Source: an uncultured Clostridia bacterium (GTDB lineage: Bacteria; Bacillota; Clostridia; UBA1381). Taken from it: DNA of 8,357 bases. This document shows, piece by piece, positions 6,533-8,357 of this stretch; the stretch's first letter is position 1, and each line of letters starts with the position of its first letter. The notes under the pieces were generated by a model. It was not told where the DNA came from. It saw nothing but the letters and a program-made list of their open reading frames with translations, and did not search any database. A program made the translations under genes and the position numbers. Location of the stretch: the NCBI GenBank assembly GCA_934454745.1, contig CAKSGP010000047.1:1-8357 (forward strand), written 5' to 3'.

Positions 6533-7333
6533 ATGAAATTTGCTATAAGAGATGATGACACATCTTATTTTACTGATGTTACGGAATTAAAAAAGGCTTT
6601 TTCTGAAATTAAGGATATTCCGATATCACTATCAGTTATTCCGGAAGCCAAGTGTAATCATGGGGATGTATATCCATATGGAAATGGTCCTTTTGACAGT
6701 GAATATGGGAAATTAGGAGATAATGTTGCCCTTGTATCATATTTAAAAGAAAATATGATTGCCGGCAACTTCGAAATTCTTATGCATGGTATTCATCATG
6801 AATATTTCCAAATAGGAAGTGAATGGGTACCTGAGACACTATTATTTGATTATGATGAAGCAGTGAATTCTATTTCTTTAAATCGTAGGTATTTGTCAGA
6901 ATTATTTGAGACAAATATAGATATTTTTGTTGCACCCAGTAATAGCTTTAATAAAGATGTCTATAAAGCATTAGATCATTTGGGTATGGATACAATGTGT
7001 AAATTATCAAAACATGTTGACCATTACTACTCTTACTATTTCTTGTATCATTATTTAAGACGAAATTATTACCGCGCAATTGGAAAATTTGATAACTATG
7101 GAGTGAAAAAATATCGTAATCACAAGGAAGTTGACATGTATCCTTTTGAAAGTTTTGACAAATCATGGAAAACATATGAATTATGTAAACAGAGAAATAT
7201 TCCATATATATTTTATACTCATTATTGGGAAATTAATAATAGCAAAAGTATGAAAGAAGAGTTAACTCAATTGGTTAGTAAAATGGTTAATGATGGTGCA
7301 AAACCGTCTTTTGTTTCTGAGTGTTTTAAGTAA
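6533..7333 (+). CDS. NodB/DUF2334-like polysaccharide deacetylase family protein, cytoplasmic
   Basis: A 266-residue protein starting MKFAIRDDDTSYFT. The D7-D8-D9 cluster right after the first beta strand, the H-x3-H motif (H85 and H89 in EILMHGIHHEY), the FVAPSNSFN stretch (132-140, equivalent to the later substrate/metal loop) and FYTHYW with H230 fit a divergent carbohydrate-esterase-4 / DUF2334-type metal-dependent deacetylase barrel. There is no signal peptide or membrane helix, so it would act in the cytoplasm, probably on a lipid-linked or nucleotide-linked sugar rather than on finished polymer; that is inference. An in-frame ATG at 6521 would add MRYN; I prefer 6533 because relatives I recall begin M-K-x-x-x-RDDD. 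The codon style is A+T-rich, continuous with the second half of the upstream transferase gene. It could be a catalytically altered member. The exact substrate cannot be read. Confidence 0.75.
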   Translation: MKFAIRDDDTSYFTDVTELKKAFSEIKDIPISLSVIPEAKCNHGDVYPYGNGPFDSEYGKLGDNVALVSYLKENMIAGNFEILMHGIHHEYFQIGSEWVPETLLFDYDEAVNSISLNRRYLSELFETNIDIFVAPSNSFNKDVYKALDHLGMDTMCKLSKHVDHYYSYYFLYHYLRRNYYRAIGKFDNYGVKKYRNHKEVDMYPFESFDKSWKTYELCKQRNIPYIFYTHYWEINNSKSMKEELTQLVSKMVNDGAKPSFVSECFK

Positions 7334-7354
7334 TGTCATTGTTTTGTTAATTTT

Positions 7355-8357
7355 ATGGTGGTGATTAATATTTCTTTGATTAGCGTCATAGTGCCTGTCT
7401 ACAAAGTTGAAAACGTTTTGCATTATTGTATTGACAGCATTTTAAATCAAACATATAAAGATTTTGAGCTTATCCTTGTTGATGACGGTTCGCCTGACAA
7501 CAGCGGAAAAATTTGTGATGAATATGCCAAAAAAGATAATCGAATAAAAGTTATACATAAAGAAAACGGTGGCGTGTCTTCGGCAAGAAACTGTGGTATT
7601 GATGCTGCAAAGGGTAAATATATATGCTTTGTTGACAGTGATGATTATGTTGCCCCTAACTACCTGAATAATTTAATTGTGGCAAAGAAAAATAATCCGC
7701 AGTGCGACAATATATGGTGCGGTTTTCAGACGGTTGAAAGTTATAATGTAAAAACTGGTAATGTAACATCAAATGGAGAAAAGAGTACATATTCAGTTAA
7801 AGATATAATGACTTTGCATGAAAAATGGCTTGATTCCGGACCTTATTGCAAATTGTACACAAGAAATATAATTGTAAAAAATCATATACATTTCTCTGAA
7901 AGCTTGTCTTTGGGTGAGGATTTGATATTTAATTATGAGTATCTTGACTGTACTAAAGGTGACATAGTCGTAATTAATGTACACACCTATTTCTACTATG
8001 TAGCTGATGCTAACAGCTTGGCAAATAAATATTATGATAATTTAATTGATATATATAAAAAAATTAATAAAACGATTAGTTACTATGTGAAAAAGTGGCA
8101 TTGTGGCAGAGAACAAATTCAAAAAATGTATAATGCTTTTTTTTTCAAGTACGAAGTTATTATGCGTAATACTTTTAATATAAAAAATACTATGTTAAAT
8201 AGAGAAAAATATAATATGAATAATTCGATTCTGAGATCGTACGAATTTCAGAATGCGTATAAAAATATGTCATATAAACCTCATTTGTTATTTAGAATTG
8301 CCTATTCTACTCACAGTTACTTTATTGTGAGAAAAGTAGAAAAAATTATAAGTTTAT
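7355..8357 (+). CDS. GT2 family glycosyltransferase, 3' end outside window
   Basis: The frame is open from the stop at 7331-7333 to the right edge, giving at least 334 residues if the ATG at 7355 is the start. Motifs with that numbering: ISVIVPVYKVENVLHYCIDS near the N-terminus; D43-D44-G-S-P-D; KENGGVSSARNCGIDAAKG; D94-S-D-D97; and GED with E188-D189 (SLGEDLIFNY). The tail is Lys/Asn-rich, ending RKVEKIISL at the edge, so the true stop is probably close. The start is uncertain: candidates are ATG 7355, GTG 7358 or 7361, and TTG 7376, the last giving the family-typical M-ISVIVPVY. G+C falls from about 40% over 7561-7740 to about 24% over 8041-8340, echoing the gene at 5539. I checked the frame through the nine-T run at 8137-8145 and it is continuous. 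Confidence 0.87.
   Translation, partial: MVVINISLISVIVPVYKVENVLHYCIDSILNQTYKDFELILVDDGSPDNSGKICDEYAKKDNRIKVIHKENGGVSSARNCGIDAAKGKYICFVDSDDYVAPNYLNNLIVAKKNNPQCDNIWCGFQTVESYNVKTGNVTSNGEKSTYSVKDIMTLHEKWLDSGPYCKLYTRNIIVKNHIHFSESLSLGEDLIFNYEYLDCTKGDIVVINVHTYFYYVADANSLANKYYDNLIDIYKKINKTISYYVKKWHCGREQIQKMYNAFFFKYEVIMRNTFNIKNTMLNREKYNMNNSILRSYEFQNAYKNMSYKPHLLFRIAYSTHSYFIVRKVEKIISL
7357..7365 (+). promoter_or_regulatory. Possible extended Shine-Dalgarno GGTGGTGAT
   Basis: It differs by one base from GGAGGTGAT, the extended complement of the 16S 3' end. If used, it would serve a start downstream of it, most plausibly the TTG at 7376 (10 bases from its end), rather than the ATG at 7355 that it overlaps. 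Confidence 0.4.
7472..7498 (+). repeat. Copy 2 of a 27-base near-identical GT2 coding segment
   Basis: It matches 5644-5670 with one third-position difference (TCG for TCA). The two copies lie in direct orientation about 1.8 kb apart and bracket the deacetylase gene. Confidence 0.75.

Noticed and set aside
7334..7354. Possible terminator or regulatory site between deacetylase and last transferase
   Set aside because: The 21-base gap has no inverted repeat with a following T run and is too short to hold a promoter with leader.

Overview
The window is an interior piece of a polysaccharide (capsule, exopolysaccharide or cell-wall glycan) biosynthesis locus. All recognisable genes lie on the + strand and are nearly contiguous. 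Low G+C content, mostly ATG starts, GAGG/AAGGAG-type ribosome sites and protein style (EpsG-type polymerase, GT2 proteins with KNGG...ARN motifs) point to a Bacillota member, probably a gut-type clostridium. That assignment is inference, because the window has no phylogenetic marker gene.

Layout: (1) the 3' end of a GT2 glycosyltransferase, cut by the left edge; (2) an EpsG/Wzy-like membrane polymerase, 310-1449; (3) a GT4 glycosyltransferase, 1486-2598; (4) a GT2 enzyme with an unusual hydrophobic N-terminal extension, 2610-3806; (5) a short divergent GT2-like enzyme with an HQD motif, 3815-4543; (6) and (7) two classical GT2 enzymes, 4551-5537 and 5539-6513; (8) a cytoplasmic NodB/DUF2334-like deacetylase, about 6533-7333; (9) a further GT2 enzyme running off the right edge, from about 7355. 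Intergenic gaps are 1 to 36 bases. I see no promoter or terminator, so the region reads as one polycistronic unit.

Working model: the seven transferases build a multi-sugar repeat unit on a lipid carrier at the inner face of the membrane. The deacetylase-like protein may trim an N-acetyl or O-acetyl group from that intermediate, and the EpsG-like protein polymerises the exported units. An initiating sugar-phosphate transferase, flippase, chain-length regulator and sugar-nucleotide genes are not present and would be expected outside the window.

The most notable structure is compositional. The GT2 genes at 5539 and 7355 begin with similar, G+C-richer halves (about 40%) and switch to A+T-rich second halves (about 24-27% G+C) with different codon preferences. 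The A+T-rich block between them carries the second half of one transferase plus the deacetylase. This suggests that conserved GT2 5' ends act as recombination joints through which acceptor-specificity halves and accessory genes are exchanged. G+C values are hand counts over the stated segments.
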